A stretch of DNA of 64,000 bases from Vreelandella arcis (GCF_900103865.1 NZ_FNII01000006.1:204944-268943), one strand, 5' to 3'. Positions 18,766 to 28,648 are shown, counted from the stretch's first letter. Notes: generated from the sequence alone by a model not told the origin. Numbers and translations are program-made.

Positions 18766-21045
18766 GTGAAAAATAAAACGTCCATGCTTGAGGTGCTGCG
18801 ACGCGTTATTCAAGAAGTGAATGGCGCACGAAACCTTGATGCCGCCTTGGCCACGATGGTGCGCCGCATTCGTAAAGCCATGCAAACCGATGTGTGCTCT
18901 TTTTATCTTTACGATAAAGAGCTTGAATCGTTGGTGCTTATGGAAACGATTGGCTTGCGCACTCAGGCCGTCGGGCAGGTCGTGCTTCCGCTTGGCGAAG
19001 GCTTAGTGGGGCTGGTGGCTAAGCGCAGCGAGCCGCTCAATTTGGAAGACGCCCAATCGCATCCGCAATTCCGCTATTTTGAAGCCACCGGCGAAGAACG
19101 CTACTCAAGCTTTCTGGGTGTGCCGATTATCCATCAGCGTTTAATGCTGGGCGTGCTGGTCGTTCAGCAAGCCGAAAAACGCCAATACGACGATGAAGAC
19201 GAAGCGTTTTTGGTCACCATGGCGGCGCAATTGGCCGGCGTGTTGGCGCATGCCTTGGCGACCGGTAACTTAAACCGCCGTGCGCTTCCCAGCGGGCAGA
19301 CGATGTTCAAGGGGGTCGCCGCGTCGCCAGGCATGGCGTTGGGGGAAGCGGTGGTGATTACCCCGCCGTCGGATCTCAACAGCGTGCCTGACTTGGTTCC
19401 CAGCGACGAAGCCTACGAAATCGCACGCCTCAAAGAAGCCATCGGCAAAACCCGCGATGAAATCCGCTCGGCGGCCGAGCGCTTGGTTAACCGTATTTCC
19501 ACCCAGGAGCTGGCGCTGTTTGACGTCTATCAACAAATGCTGGGTGAAGCGGCGCTGTCAGAAGAAGTTGAAAAACGTATTCGTGAAGGCCAGTGGGCGC
19601 CAGGCGCGCTTGCCGATGTGGTGCGCCGTCATGTGCAATACCTAGAGCGCGTGGATGATAACTATCTGCGTGAGCGAGCGGCGGATATCCGTGATTTGGG
19701 TCGCCGTGTCCTTGCGCACTTACAGGAAGACGCGCCCTCGACGCCGGAAACCTACCCTGATAATGCCATATTGGTCGGCGATGAAATTAGCGTCGCCATG
19801 TTGGGGGAAGTGCCTCGCGACAAATTAAAAGGGCTGGTATCTGTGCGCGGCTCCAGCACCTCCCACGTGGCGATTGTGGCCCGCGCGATGGGGATTCCCA
19901 CTGTGCTGGGGATGGTTGACTTGCCGTTGCCGCGCCTGTCGGGGGCTCCGGTAGTGCTGGATGGTCATCGGGGGCGGCTGTTTGTTCGCCCGGCCCCCGA
20001 GCTAAAAGCGCGCTATGAAAGCCTGATTGCCGAAGAAGAAGCGCTTAGCGAGCTGTTGTCCCACGAGCAGGATCTGCCTAGCGAGACGCCCGACGGCCAC
20101 GATATGCCGTTGATGGTCAACACCGGGTTGGCCGTTGATGCGGCGGCGCTGCTCAAAAGCCGCATCAATGGCGTGGGGCTGTACCGTACCGAAGTGCCGT
20201 TTATGATTACCGAGCGCTTCCCCGGCGAGAAAGAACAGACCCGGCTCTACCGTGATCAGTTGGAGAGTTTCTCGCCACTGCCGGTGGTTATGCGCACGCT
20301 GGATATCGGCGGCGACAAGGACTTGCCGTATTTCCCAATCGAAGAAGCCAACCCGTTTTTAGGCTGGCGTGGGATGCGAGTCACCCTGGATCATCCGGAA
20401 GTCTTGATGGTTCAGCTGCGAGCCATGTTGAAAGCATCACAAGAGCTCGACAACCTGTATGTGCTGTTCCCCATGATTACCAATGTGGAGGAGGTCGACG
20501 AAGCGCTTAGGCTGTTGGATCGCGCCATTCTGGAATTAGGCGAAGAAGGCATTGAGGTAGAGCGCCCCAAGGTCGGGGTGATGATCGAGGTGCCGGCGAC
20601 CATTTATCAGATGGACGCCTTGGCTAAGCGGGTGGACTTTTTCTCGGTGGGCAGTAATGACCTAACCCAATATCTACTGGCGGTCGACCGCAATAATCCT
20701 CGGGTGTCTAGCCTTTACGATGCGCTGCATCCTGCGTTACTGGGCGCGCTTTATGAGCTTGCCCAGGATGCGACACGGCTGAAAAAGCCCATCTCGTTAT
20801 GCGGCGAGTTGGCGGGCGACCCCTCGGGTGCGCTTCTGCTAATGGCGATGGGCTTTACCAGTCTTTCGATGAATGCGCCCAGCCTGCCCAAAGTGCGCGC
20901 TGCGATTCGCCGCGTCACGCTAAAGGATGCTCAGCAGTTGCTGTCGGAAGTAATGCTGTTGGATACGCCTGCCCAGGTGCATATGCATCTTGATAAACGT
21001 ATGGACGACTGGCAGCTTTCCCACTTGCTGCCTCCGCGAGACTAG
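18766..21045 (+). CDS. ptsP: PTS-Ntr enzyme I (PEP-protein phosphotransferase PtsP)
   Basis: A 759-aa protein that transfers phosphate from PEP to NPr in the nitrogen-related PTS. It has an N-terminal GAF domain (about residues 15-160), a PEP-utiliser N-terminal helical domain (about 180-300), a mobile domain with the phosphorylated His (H367 in SSTSHVAIVARA) and a C-terminal PEP-binding barrel (GLYRTEVPFM, MRTLDIGGDKDLPYF, SVGSNDLTQYLLAVDRNN, LCGELAGDP). The GTG at 18766 is used; the ATG at 18784 is possible but has no clear ribosome site. Confidence 0.95.
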   Translation: MKNKTSMLEVLRRVIQEVNGARNLDAALATMVRRIRKAMQTDVCSFYLYDKELESLVLMETIGLRTQAVGQVVLPLGEGLVGLVAKRSEPLNLEDAQSHPQFRYFEATGEERYSSFLGVPIIHQRLMLGVLVVQQAEKRQYDDEDEAFLVTMAAQLAGVLAHALATGNLNRRALPSGQTMFKGVAASPGMALGEAVVITPPSDLNSVPDLVPSDEAYEIARLKEAIGKTRDEIRSAAERLVNRISTQELALFDVYQQMLGEAALSEEVEKRIREGQWAPGALADVVRRHVQYLERVDDNYLRERAADIRDLGRRVLAHLQEDAPSTPETYPDNAILVGDEISVAMLGEVPRDKLKGLVSVRGSSTSHVAIVARAMGIPTVLGMVDLPLPRLSGAPVVLDGHRGRLFVRPAPELKARYESLIAEEEALSELLSHEQDLPSETPDGHDMPLMVNTGLAVDAAALLKSRINGVGLYRTEVPFMITERFPGEKEQTRLYRDQLESFSPLPVVMRTLDIGGDKDLPYFPIEEANPFLGWRGMRVTLDHPEVLMVQLRAMLKASQELDNLYVLFPMITNVEEVDEALRLLDRAILELGEEGIEVERPKVGVMIEVPATIYQMDALAKRVDFFSVGSNDLTQYLLAVDRNNPRVSSLYDALHPALLGALYELAQDATRLKKPISLCGELAGDPSGALLLMAMGFTSLSMNAPSLPKVRAAIRRVTLKDAQQLLSEVMLLDTPAQVHMHLDKRMDDWQLSHLLPPRD

Positions 21046-21072
21046 CCTCTTATCTAGTTAGTCCTCTTCCGC

Positions 21073-21843
21073 TCACCGCTCGCAGCGAACGTTGAGCGTG
21101 TTCTCGCCTTCAAATGCGCCCCACGGCCCATATCGCTGTTCGGTTAACGAAACGTCGCCATTGTCAGCAAGCGATAGCCAGGTGGTGGCACGTGTGCCAT
21201 AGCGCTCGCCAACGATAAACGCTGCGGATAGCTGGCGTTCAAGCTCAAGCCCTACGCCGGTGTCCGGTAGTGCCGATCTAGGGGCTGTTTGAGGGTCATG
21301 GAAGGCGGATAACACTTTGCCGGGGAAGTGTGCTGGGCTCACCTGCTCAAGCACTCTGGTCACCGACGTTAGCTTCGGCCATGGGGTGTTCAGCGCCGCA
21401 TTCGACAATCCGTGAACCCCTGGAGAGACTTGGCACAGCGACAGCTGCTCAGAGCCGCGATGCAAATACCAAAGTTGGCTGGGCGTGGCAACCAGCAAAT
21501 TGAACCCGGCGTAGTCAGCCGCAGCACCGTCAGCTAAGTTGCCCAACCAAGCCGCAATATCGTCGCACTCCAACGCCTGGCTAACCAAATGCCCTCGACT
21601 GGGAGCGCCTTCGGGGGGCGTTAAGGCGGGGTCGCGGACATTGGTGAGCGCGGCGACCCGTCCCTGGTGATTGGCTGCGAGCCAACTTCCTCCCGCTTCC
21701 AGGTCGCGTCCGCCTACCAGTGACGGGTGATCCGGCCATTGAGCCAGGGGGGCGGTGGGGCGGGCGTGAAATTCATCGCGGTTGCCAATCAACTGTAAGG
21801 GCGTTGCCGTTCCAGGCCGCCAATTAAAAGCGATTAAACACAT
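21073..21843 (-). CDS. NRDE/TANGO2 family protein
   Basis: A 256-aa protein beginning MCLIAFNWRPG with the signature GNRDEFHARPT at residues 23-33, which defines the NRDE (TANGO2-like) family. Cys2 at the extreme N-terminus suggests an Ntn-hydrolase-like fold, as proposed for the family. The biochemical function is not established; the eukaryotic relative is linked to haem and lipid handling. It is convergent with ptsP and divergent from the next gene. Confidence 0.85.
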   Translation of the reverse strand: MCLIAFNWRPGTATPLQLIGNRDEFHARPTAPLAQWPDHPSLVGGRDLEAGGSWLAANHQGRVAALTNVRDPALTPPEGAPSRGHLVSQALECDDIAAWLGNLADGAAADYAGFNLLVATPSQLWYLHRGSEQLSLCQVSPGVHGLSNAALNTPWPKLTSVTRVLEQVSPAHFPGKVLSAFHDPQTAPRSALPDTGVGLELERQLSAAFIVGERYGTRATTWLSLADNGDVSLTEQRYGPWGAFEGENTLNVRCER

Positions 21844-22046
21844 GGGCTCTCATTGTGTGATGGGTACTGAATGGTGAAGTGGATCGTCACGCTAACACGC
21901 AGACCGTGCATGACACTCCTCGCGTGTCGACGTACACTTAAAGCCTTTTGATTCCTACAATAACCCAAGTTTGTGTAATAAATGCGTTGCCCGTTGGGAA
22001 TACGCATCAGCTTGTGTCGATTGGCCAGCAAGGAAGACGCTATTTT

Positions 22047-23219
22047 ATGCAACGTAGCCCGCGGGAACATTTCTGGAATACGCTGATCTGGCCGTTGCTA
22101 TGGCCATTACTATTGGTGCAGGCCGCCTTAGTGGCGCTTTGTGTGTTGGTTATTTGGCTGCTGGGGTGGATGTCTCCCGGCTATGCTTCATGGAGCGCCA
22201 CGCTATGGTTGATGCTGGCGCTGTTGGTGGGCAGTTGCTTGAATGTCGCGGCGTTTTTGATGCTGGTGAGAACCCGCGCCAAACACAAAGAAACGCGCCT
22301 TATGCAGCAGTTGGTCGAGCTTGAACGACATACCCAAACGCTGGCTAATCAGCAAGCGGTGACCCCCTCTGACCAAGCGCCTGCGCAGGGTGACCTGTCT
22401 GCCGTACTGCCAATCGCACGTCTCGCCCAAGCCAATCGAGTGTTATCCAGCGTGGCAACGTCAATGACCGAGCATTCGCCCCCGCCGCTCACCTCACAAA
22501 GCGCTGACGACGATGCCAAAAGGCTACTCGATGACCTGCATTATGAGCAGCAACAGGTAAGGCAGTTGTTGGCGGGGCGTGACCGCGCCCGGGAAGAGTC
22601 GCGCTTAAAGTCGGAGTACCTGGGCTTGCTTCAGCGTGAGGCTGACGGATTATTTGATCATTTAAACGAGCAGTTAACCACCCAGGTCAGTGAAGATTGC
22701 CGTGCCAACATCCTCGAAGTGCGCGAGCGGGTGGCCGATATTCGCGCCTTGCTGATGAACCTTGTTGAACATCGCGACGTGAAAACCGAGGACAGCGCTG
22801 GCGCAGTGCCAGTGACGTCAGCGCTACGCGTGTTGGTGGTTGACGATGGCCCTGTGAATCTCATGCTGGCGCGCCAGATGCTCGAAAATCAAGGCTTATA
22901 CGTCGAAGGGGTGAGCAGCGGCGAACAGGCGCTAGAGCGTCAGCAACAAAGCTTTTTTGATCTCGTGTTCATGGATATTTTTATGCCTACGATAAGCGGG
23001 CTGGAAACCACTCGCCGCTGGCGCGAGGTCGAAGCTACTCAAGGCGGGCGCAAGAGCGTTCTCGTCGCTCTCACGGCGAATGCCGATAACACGGGGCGTG
23101 AAGAATGTCTGTCCGCCGGGCTTGATGACCTGCTGACCAAGCCTTACCAACCTGAAGCTTTGCTGGGTGTTATTAACACGTGGTTTCCCGGCACTGTTGG
23201 AGCGGCGTCTGACCAATGA
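22047..23219 (+). CDS. Membrane-anchored receiver-domain (response-regulator) protein
   Basis: About 390 aa from the ATG at 22047 (AAGGAAG upstream at longish spacing). Two TM helices (about residues 15-45 and 53-75) are followed by a helical, Gln-rich linker, a helical segment (about 160-245) and a CheY-like receiver at about 260-380. The receiver has the acidic pair VVDDGP, phospho-acceptor Asp in DLVFMDIFMP, TALTA-type Thr in VALTANAD and Lys in LTKPYQ. No dimerisation His box and no HATPase domain are present, so it looks like the shell of a hybrid kinase without kinase. Its stop overlaps the TSUP permease start (ATGA). Confidence 0.8.
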   Translation: MQRSPREHFWNTLIWPLLWPLLLVQAALVALCVLVIWLLGWMSPGYASWSATLWLMLALLVGSCLNVAAFLMLVRTRAKHKETRLMQQLVELERHTQTLANQQAVTPSDQAPAQGDLSAVLPIARLAQANRVLSSVATSMTEHSPPPLTSQSADDDAKRLLDDLHYEQQQVRQLLAGRDRAREESRLKSEYLGLLQREADGLFDHLNEQLTTQVSEDCRANILEVRERVADIRALLMNLVEHRDVKTEDSAGAVPVTSALRVLVVDDGPVNLMLARQMLENQGLYVEGVSSGEQALERQQQSFFDLVFMDIFMPTISGLETTRRWREVEATQGGRKSVLVALTANADNTGREECLSAGLDDLLTKPYQPEALLGVINTWFPGTVGAASDQ

Positions 23220-24019
23220 ATGTGTTGGCGGTGACGCTTCTCGGTTATCTAATGCTCGGTGCTGTGGCCGGTACGCTGGCTGGCCTTTTGGGGGTCGGGG
23301 GCGGTTTAATTATCGTGCCGGCGTTGGTGGCGGTGTTTACCTTTCAAGGGATATCCCCTGAGGTAGTGATGCACCTGGCCATCGGCACCTCGCTGGCCAC
23401 CATTGTGGTCACCGGGTCTTCTTCCGCGCTGGGGCATTGGCGGCGAGGCAGTGTTCAATGGCCTTGGTTCGCCGCCTTGCTTCCGGGGTTAATGGCCGGC
23501 GCGATTATCGGCGTTTTGGTAGCCGGGCAGTTAACAGGGCCGCTGTTGGGCACGCTATTTGGCCTCTTTGTCCTGGCGATTGCCGCCAAAATGGCGTTCG
23601 GTTTTAGCCCGGTGATCCAGCGCGACAGCCAACCCTCCCCGTATGCCATGGCGCTAGCCGGGAGTGTTATTGGCGGCGTGTCAGCGTTTTTCGGGATTGG
23701 CGGGGCCACCATGGCGGTGCCTTGGCTTTCGCGCTGTGGTGCCAGCTTAACCCAGGCGGTGGGCACCTCGGCCGCCTGCGGCGTGCCCATCGCGGTGCTT
23801 GGTGCGCTCACCTTCATCGTGATGGGGTGGGGGAATCCGCAGCTGCCTTCCTGGGCCACCGGTTACGTGATGTGGCCGGCCTTTATCATGATTGTTATAA
23901 CGAGCATTCCCTTCGCGCATTTGGGCGTTCGTTGGGCGCACCGGTTACCCAGCCACGTATTGCGCTGGGCATTTGCAGCGCTACTCACCGCCGTAGGGCT
24001 GAAGTTTTTGTTGAGCTAA
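23216..24019 (+). CDS. TSUP (TauE/SafE) family permease
   Basis: A 267-aa integral membrane protein with about eight hydrophobic helices and the paired TSUP signatures LLGVGGGLIIVPAL (residues 22-35) and FFGIGGATMAVPWL (about 159-172). These carriers move sulfite, sulfoacetate, taurine or similar organosulfur anions; the substrate here cannot be read from sequence. It overlaps the receiver-protein gene by 4 bp and is followed by lgt after 52 bp. A TSUP gene next to lgt is common in this neighbourhood in pseudomonads. Confidence 0.88.
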   Translation: MNVLAVTLLGYLMLGAVAGTLAGLLGVGGGLIIVPALVAVFTFQGISPEVVMHLAIGTSLATIVVTGSSSALGHWRRGSVQWPWFAALLPGLMAGAIIGVLVAGQLTGPLLGTLFGLFVLAIAAKMAFGFSPVIQRDSQPSPYAMALAGSVIGGVSAFFGIGGATMAVPWLSRCGASLTQAVGTSAACGVPIAVLGALTFIVMGWGNPQLPSWATGYVMWPAFIMIVITSIPFAHLGVRWAHRLPSHVLRWAFAALLTAVGLKFLLS

Positions 24020-24071
24020 TATGGCTAACGTATCAAGACACTCCCACTGACATATCAAGCAGAGAGCGTAG

Positions 24072-24863
24072 ATGATTAATTATTCGACAATTGACCCCGT
24101 TGCCATTGCCATTGGACCGTTGCAAGTTCATTGGTATGGGTTGATGTACGTGGTGGGGTTTGTCGCCGCCTGGTGGCTAGGCTGCCGGCGAGCGGCGCGG
24201 ATTGGTTTAACCCGGGACGATATTGGCGATTTGCTGTTTTACGCAGCCATAGGGGTCGTAGCAGGCGGGCGTTTAGGCTATGCCTTGTTTTACGGACTAG
24301 ACCAATGGTTTGCCGACCCGCTATGGGTGTTTAAGGTCTGGGATGGCGGCATGAGCTTTCACGGCGGCCTGATCGGGGTATTTATCGCTGCTTGGTTATT
24401 TGCTCGGCGCAAGCAGCTCGCCATACTCACGCTAACCGATTTTATTGCCCCGCTGGCCCCCATTGGGTTAGGCGCCGGCCGTATCGGCAATTTTATTAAT
24501 CATGAGTTGCCTGGCCGTGTTACCTCGCTACCTTGGGGTATGCCATACCCTGGTATGGGGCCGGAGCCGCGCCACCCGTCTGCCCTTTACGAAGCGTTGC
24601 TCGAAGGCCTGGTGTTGTTCTGCATTATGTGGTGGGCATCCGCCGAGCCTAAGGCGCGTGGCTTTTTGTCAGGCCTCTTCTTGATTAGCTACGGTGTCTT
24701 CCGCTTCGTGGTGGAGTTTTTCCGCATGCCCGACGCCCATATCGGCTTTATCGCCTTTGGTTGGGTGACCATGGGGATGGTCTTGACGCTGCCCATGATT
24801 GCGCTGGGGGCCGTGATGATCGCATGGTCGCGTCACCAGCCGGTGGATGCCAAGCGGGCTTAA
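24072..24863 (+). CDS. lgt: Prolipoprotein diacylglyceryl transferase
   Basis: A 263-aa, seven-helix inner-membrane enzyme that adds diacylglycerol from phosphatidylglycerol to the lipobox Cys of prolipoproteins. The HGGLIG motif (MSFHGGLIGVF, about residue 97) and the Lgt signature GRIGNFINHELPGR (about 136-149) are intact, with the conserved R-FxEFFR-like end (RFVVEFFRMPD). The start has AGAGCG upstream. Confidence 0.95.
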   Translation: MINYSTIDPVAIAIGPLQVHWYGLMYVVGFVAAWWLGCRRAARIGLTRDDIGDLLFYAAIGVVAGGRLGYALFYGLDQWFADPLWVFKVWDGGMSFHGGLIGVFIAAWLFARRKQLAILTLTDFIAPLAPIGLGAGRIGNFINHELPGRVTSLPWGMPYPGMGPEPRHPSALYEALLEGLVLFCIMWWASAEPKARGFLSGLFLISYGVFRFVVEFFRMPDAHIGFIAFGWVTMGMVLTLPMIALGAVMIAWSRHQPVDAKRA

Positions 24864-24951
24864 GCGCCCGCGATTTCGGGTGTTTCATTGCCCGCTGAGG
24901 CCTTGCGGCCTAGAATAGTTCGCTATATTGCCCCTTTACTCTGGAAATGCT

Positions 24952-25806
24952 GTGACTGCTACAACGCCTGTACCAGATGCCTCCGTATCCGCGAATGCCT
25001 TGCCCGCGCTAGAGCAGCCTTATTTAGATTTAATGCGCTTGGTGTTGGATCAAGGGACTGACCGCCATGATCGAACGGGCGTGGGAACACGCTCGGTGTT
25101 TGGTCATCAAATGCGCTTTGATTTGTCGCGCGGGTTTCCGCTGTTAACCACCAAAAAACTGCACCTGCGGTCGATTATTCACGAGCTGCTATGGTTTTTG
25201 AAAGGTGATACCAATATCGCCTATTTAAAAGACAATGGCGTGCGTATCTGGGACGACTGGGCGGATGAAAACGGCGATTTAGGGCCGGTATACGGTTACC
25301 AGTGGCGTAGCTGGCCCGATCCCAAAGGCGGCAGCGTCGACCAAATCGCCAATGTGCTGGAACAGATTCGCACCTCGCCCCAGTCGCGCCGACTGGTGGT
25401 CTCGGCCTGGAACCCAGCCCAGGTAGACGATATGCAACTGCCGCCGTGCCATTGCCTGTTTCAGTTTTACGTGGCCAACGGTCGGCTTTCCTGTCAGCTG
25501 TACCAACGCAGCGCTGATATTTTCCTGGGCGTGCCGTTTAATATCGCCAGCTACGCCTTGCTGTTGAGTATGGTTGCTCAGGTGACCGGTCTAAAGCCTG
25601 GTGAGTTTATTCATACCCTGGGTGATGCCCATCTCTACAGCAATCATCTAGAGCAGGCTCAGCAACAGCTTAGCCGCACGCCCAACGCGCCGCCCGCATT
25701 GAAGCTGAACCCTGAGGTTAATAACCTCTTTGACTTCAAGTTTGACGACATCGAGATAGCGGATTACCACCCCCACCCGCACATCAAAGCCGAGGTGGCG
25801 GTATGA
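24952..25806 (+). CDS. thyA: Thymidylate synthase
   Basis: A folate-dependent dUMP methylase. Catalytic Cys is C166 in [12 protein letters not shown] (numbered from the GTG at 24952); dUMP-binding arginines are in [11 protein letters not shown] and [12 protein letters not shown], and the [14 protein letters not shown] signature is present. Homology begins at [10 protein letters not shown], so any start gives about 20 extra N-terminal residues; the GTG at 24952 and TTG at 24928 are both possible. The stop overlaps folA (ATGA), coupling synthesis of dTMP with recycling of dihydrofolate. Confidence 0.93.
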   Translation: MTATTPVPDASVSANALPALEQPYLDLMRLVLDQGTDRHDRTGVGTRSVFGHQMRFDLSRGFPLLTTKKLHLRSIIHELLWFLKGDTNIAYLKDNGVRIWDDWADENGDLGPVYGYQWRSWPDPKGGSVDQIANVLEQIRTSPQSRRLVVSAWNPAQVDDMQLPPCHCLFQFYVANGRLSCQLYQRSADIFLGVPFNIASYALLLSMVAQVTGLKPGEFIHTLGDAHLYSNHLEQAQQQLSRTPNAPPALKLNPEVNNLFDFKFDDIEIADYHPHPHIKAEVAV

Positions 25807-26354
25807 GTCAGGGATCCTCTCAGCTCAACCCCCAGTTCGACCCGCTAGTGCCGGTTGCCATGATTGTGGCAATGGCCAAAAACCGCGTGATTGGGGTAGA
25901 GGGGCAACTGCCCTGGTATTTACCCGAAGATCTCAAGTTCTTTAAACGCATGACCCAAGCCAAGCCGTTGGTGATGGGGCGTAAAACCTTTGCCTCGATC
26001 GGTAAGCCGTTGCCCAATCGGTTGAATATTGTGGTCACCCGGCAAAGCGACTTTACCCATGAGGGCGTCAGGGTGTGCCACGACCTGCCTGAGGCACTGG
26101 CACTCGCCGACCAACAAGCCACCATTGAAGCGGCCGAAGAGATTATGGTGATGGGCGGGGGTGAAATATATCGCCAAGCGATGCCGTATGCGACGCGTCT
26201 CTATGTAACGGAAGTTGACATCGAGGTGGACGGTGATGCGTACTTTCCCTCATTAGACCCGAACGAGTGGCGTGAAACGCAGCGCGTGGCCGGGGAGCCT
26301 AATGAACAGCAGCCCCCTTATGCATTTGTTACTTACGAGCGTGTGGAGGCTTAG
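25803..26354 (+). CDS. folA: Dihydrofolate reductase
   Basis: A 183-aa enzyme reducing the dihydrofolate released by ThyA. Core motifs are [19 protein letters not shown] (active-site Trp and Met20-like loop), [12 protein letters not shown] with the conserved acidic residue, [11 protein letters not shown], and the NADPH-binding [13 protein letters not shown]. The first about 17 residues are an extra N-terminal extension. The next gene follows after 21 bp. Confidence 0.94.
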   Translation: MSQGSSQLNPQFDPLVPVAMIVAMAKNRVIGVEGQLPWYLPEDLKFFKRMTQAKPLVMGRKTFASIGKPLPNRLNIVVTRQSDFTHEGVRVCHDLPEALALADQQATIEAAEEIMVMGGGEIYRQAMPYATRLYVTEVDIEVDGDAYFPSLDPNEWRETQRVAGEPNEQQPPYAFVTYERVEA

Positions 26355-26375
26355 GCCCGCAAAGGAGAGCCTTGG

Positions 26376-27215
26376 ATGTCGGTAAGCACCGAGCAGTTAT
26401 TAGATAACCTGGAACAGCGCTGGGTGCTTATGCGTGCCGAGCTAGATAAGCTGCGCAAAGAAAACGCCGAGCTAAAGCGGCAGCTTGACCAAGCGCATGG
26501 GTCGGTGCCGGAACCGGTGCCGGAAACGGACGACCCAGACGTGGTAGAAAGTGACGTGGTAGTAAAGGACGTCCAAGAAACGAACGTTGAAGAAAAAAGC
26601 GTCGAAGAAAAGAACGTCGCAGCAAAGACGACTGACGCAGAAGAGACCGCCGAAGAGACAAAAACTGAGCCTGCACCCACGGCGGCCTCGCCAGCGGATG
26701 AGCCGGCCTCCGAGGCGGTAGACGCCGAGCCGCCGTCGCCCCATGCGCTGCTGGCGCAATGGTACCAGCGCTACCCCAAGGCCTTCTTCAAGGGCCATAC
26801 CCAGCCGCTGAAGGTCGGCATTCACCACGACCTGGCCGAGCACGAGCCCTGGTCTGGTAAGCTTATTCGCAGGGCGCTGGCCAACTACGTCAATTTGCCG
26901 CGTTATATAAAGTCGGTGCGCGAAGGTGTTGTGCGTATTGACTTGGAAGGCAACGACGCCGGCGTCGTCGATGCCGAGGCCGCCCGACATGCGGCTGAAA
27001 AGCGTACCCAGCAGGCGTCTGCCTCACCCAGCGAAAGGCCTCAAGAGACGAAAAACCCAAAAGCGCGCGGTAAAACACCCAAGCGCACAAAAAAAATCGC
27101 CTCAAAGGAGGGTGACAAAGCACAAAACACCCCTTCAACCAGCGATTCGCCGCAAAAAAAACTTAGCCTAGAAGATAAGTTGCTGGGCTTGCAGCAAAAA
27201 TTTCAAAGCCGCTAA
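26376..27215 (+). CDS. ProQ/FinO-domain RNA-binding protein
   Basis: A 279-aa protein. Residues 5-45 are a coiled coil (LEQRWVLMRAELDKLRKENA). Residues 46-120 are an acidic, Val/Glu-rich low-complexity segment with VEEK-type repeats. A ProQ/FinO domain follows at about 122-205 (LLAQWYQRYPKAFFKGHTQP, WSGKLIRRALANYVNLPRY), and the tail is Lys/Arg-rich. FinO-domain proteins bind structured sRNAs and mRNA 3' ends. The N-terminal coiled coil is unlike enteric ProQ, where the FinO domain comes first. The AGGAG site precedes the ATG. Confidence 0.85.
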   Translation: MSVSTEQLLDNLEQRWVLMRAELDKLRKENAELKRQLDQAHGSVPEPVPETDDPDVVESDVVVKDVQETNVEEKSVEEKNVAAKTTDAEETAEETKTEPAPTAASPADEPASEAVDAEPPSPHALLAQWYQRYPKAFFKGHTQPLKVGIHHDLAEHEPWSGKLIRRALANYVNLPRYIKSVREGVVRIDLEGNDAGVVDAEAARHAAEKRTQQASASPSERPQETKNPKARGKTPKRTKKIASKEGDKAQNTPSTSDSPQKKLSLEDKLLGLQQKFQSR

Positions 27216-27281
27216 GACTGGCGACAATGGGCTTTGTTCCACAAAAAAACGCAAATAATAAAAAAACAGTGTTTTTTTCTA

Positions 27282-27308
27282 TTGCGTTCCTCCGAATCCC
27301 AGTATAGT
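27282..27308 (+). promoter_or_regulatory. Likely sigma-70 promoter of the porin gene
   Basis: A TATAGT -10 box at 27303-27308 lies about 15-17 bp after a TTGCGT-like -35 box. An AT-rich palindrome AAAAAAAC-AGT-GTTTTTTT (about 27261-27279) precedes it and could end proQ transcripts. Transcription from here would leave a 5' leader of about 160 nt before the porin ATG. Confidence 0.5.
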
Positions 27309-27476
27309 CTTTGCCTTGCGAGCATTGGACTATAACAAGGTTTTGTTGAGGAAATGCCGCATTGTACCGCTTGTTAATCAAGCGAAAAATGAAAAGAGCA
27401 TACCCACAGAGCCGACTGTCGACCTTAGGTCGAACAGAAACGATCAAAACAGTAAGCTAGTTAAGGAACCTACATC

Positions 27477-28613
27477 ATGAAAAAGACACTTTTAGCGACT
27501 GCTATCGCTGGCACCATGGCTGCTTCTGGCGCCCACGCTGCTACCATCTACAACGAAGATGGCACCAAAGTTGACCTGTACGGCAACATTCAGCTGGCTC
27601 TCTCTGACGTCGAGCAAGGTGACGGCACTTCTGAAGATGGCCTGAACGACAACGGTACTACCGTTGGTATCAATGCTTCTCACTTGATTACTCGTGACCT
27701 GACCGGTTACATGAAGCTTGAGTTTGAAGTTGATGCCGCTGACGAAATCAAGGGTTCTGGTCGTGGTCTGAATGACGGTGATCAGGCGTTCGTTGGTGTT
27801 GAAGGTAACTTTGGTGACCTTCGCATCGGTTCTTGGGATCCAATCATTGATGATTGGGCGCAAGACAAGATCACCAATAACGAATTTGCGGATGTTTCCG
27901 ACTCTACTGGTGATGCTGGTAGCCTTGCTGACGCTGCAGGCTTTGATGTCGATCGTGAAGGCGACAAAGTTCAGTACGCTTCACCCAGCATGAACGGCTT
28001 TGATTTTGCTCTCGGCTTCCAGTTCAAGGGTGACGGCGACCGTAGTGACAACTCTACTGGAGCCACTCTCAACAATGATGGCTCAACAGATCCGGCTGTT
28101 GCAGCTACTTACGAGCAAGACGAAGAAGCTGCCTTCTTCGGTGGTGTTCGTTACACCGTTGGCGGCCTTCAGCTAGCGGCAATTTATGACTCACTAGACG
28201 CTTACTCGTTTGACGGTATTGGTGCTGGCAATGAAGACGTTTCCGCTGAAGCCTACGCACTAAGTGCTGTTTACGGCTTTGGCGCTACTACGCTGGCCGG
28301 TAAGTACGAGCGTACTGATCTAGATTTTGGCAGCGATGACGGTGAAGTAGACCGTTATGGCCTAAGCGCAAGCCACGCCTTCAACTTCGGTGATATTTAC
28401 GCGGGTTACCAGTTCGTAGATGCCCAAGACGCTGCTTTCATTGTTGATGAAAACTATGCGGGCGCAACGCAAGATGAAGAGTACAACGAGTTCACAATCG
28501 GCGCTAACTACGGCATCAGCGACAACATGTACGTTTGGGCCGAAACCGGCGTATTTGACCGTGTAGAAGATGACGGTGACTTCGTTGCTACAGGTGTTGT
28601 TTACAGCTTCTAA
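27477..28613 (+). CDS. Gram-negative porin, acidic
   Basis: A 378-aa outer-membrane beta-barrel of the OmpC/OmpU type. Signal peptide MKKTLLATAIAGTMAASGAHA (about residues 1-21), then ATIYNEDGTKVDLYGNIQLA, the usual first strand, and GDLRIGSWDPIIDDWAQD as the constriction-loop region. The protein ends VVYSF with the C-terminal Phe needed for BAM assembly. It is very rich in Asp and Glu, fitting a halophile's surface. Codon use is of a highly expressed gene, and it has its own promoter and terminator. Confidence 0.9.
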   Translation: MKKTLLATAIAGTMAASGAHAATIYNEDGTKVDLYGNIQLALSDVEQGDGTSEDGLNDNGTTVGINASHLITRDLTGYMKLEFEVDAADEIKGSGRGLNDGDQAFVGVEGNFGDLRIGSWDPIIDDWAQDKITNNEFADVSDSTGDAGSLADAAGFDVDREGDKVQYASPSMNGFDFALGFQFKGDGDRSDNSTGATLNNDGSTDPAVAATYEQDEEAAFFGGVRYTVGGLQLAAIYDSLDAYSFDGIGAGNEDVSAEAYALSAVYGFGATTLAGKYERTDLDFGSDDGEVDRYGLSASHAFNFGDIYAGYQFVDAQDAAFIVDENYAGATQDEEYNEFTIGANYGISDNMYVWAETGVFDRVEDDGDFVATGVVYSF

Positions 28614-28648
28614 TTCTTGTTCCTTGGGAACAAAGCTGTAATGATCGA

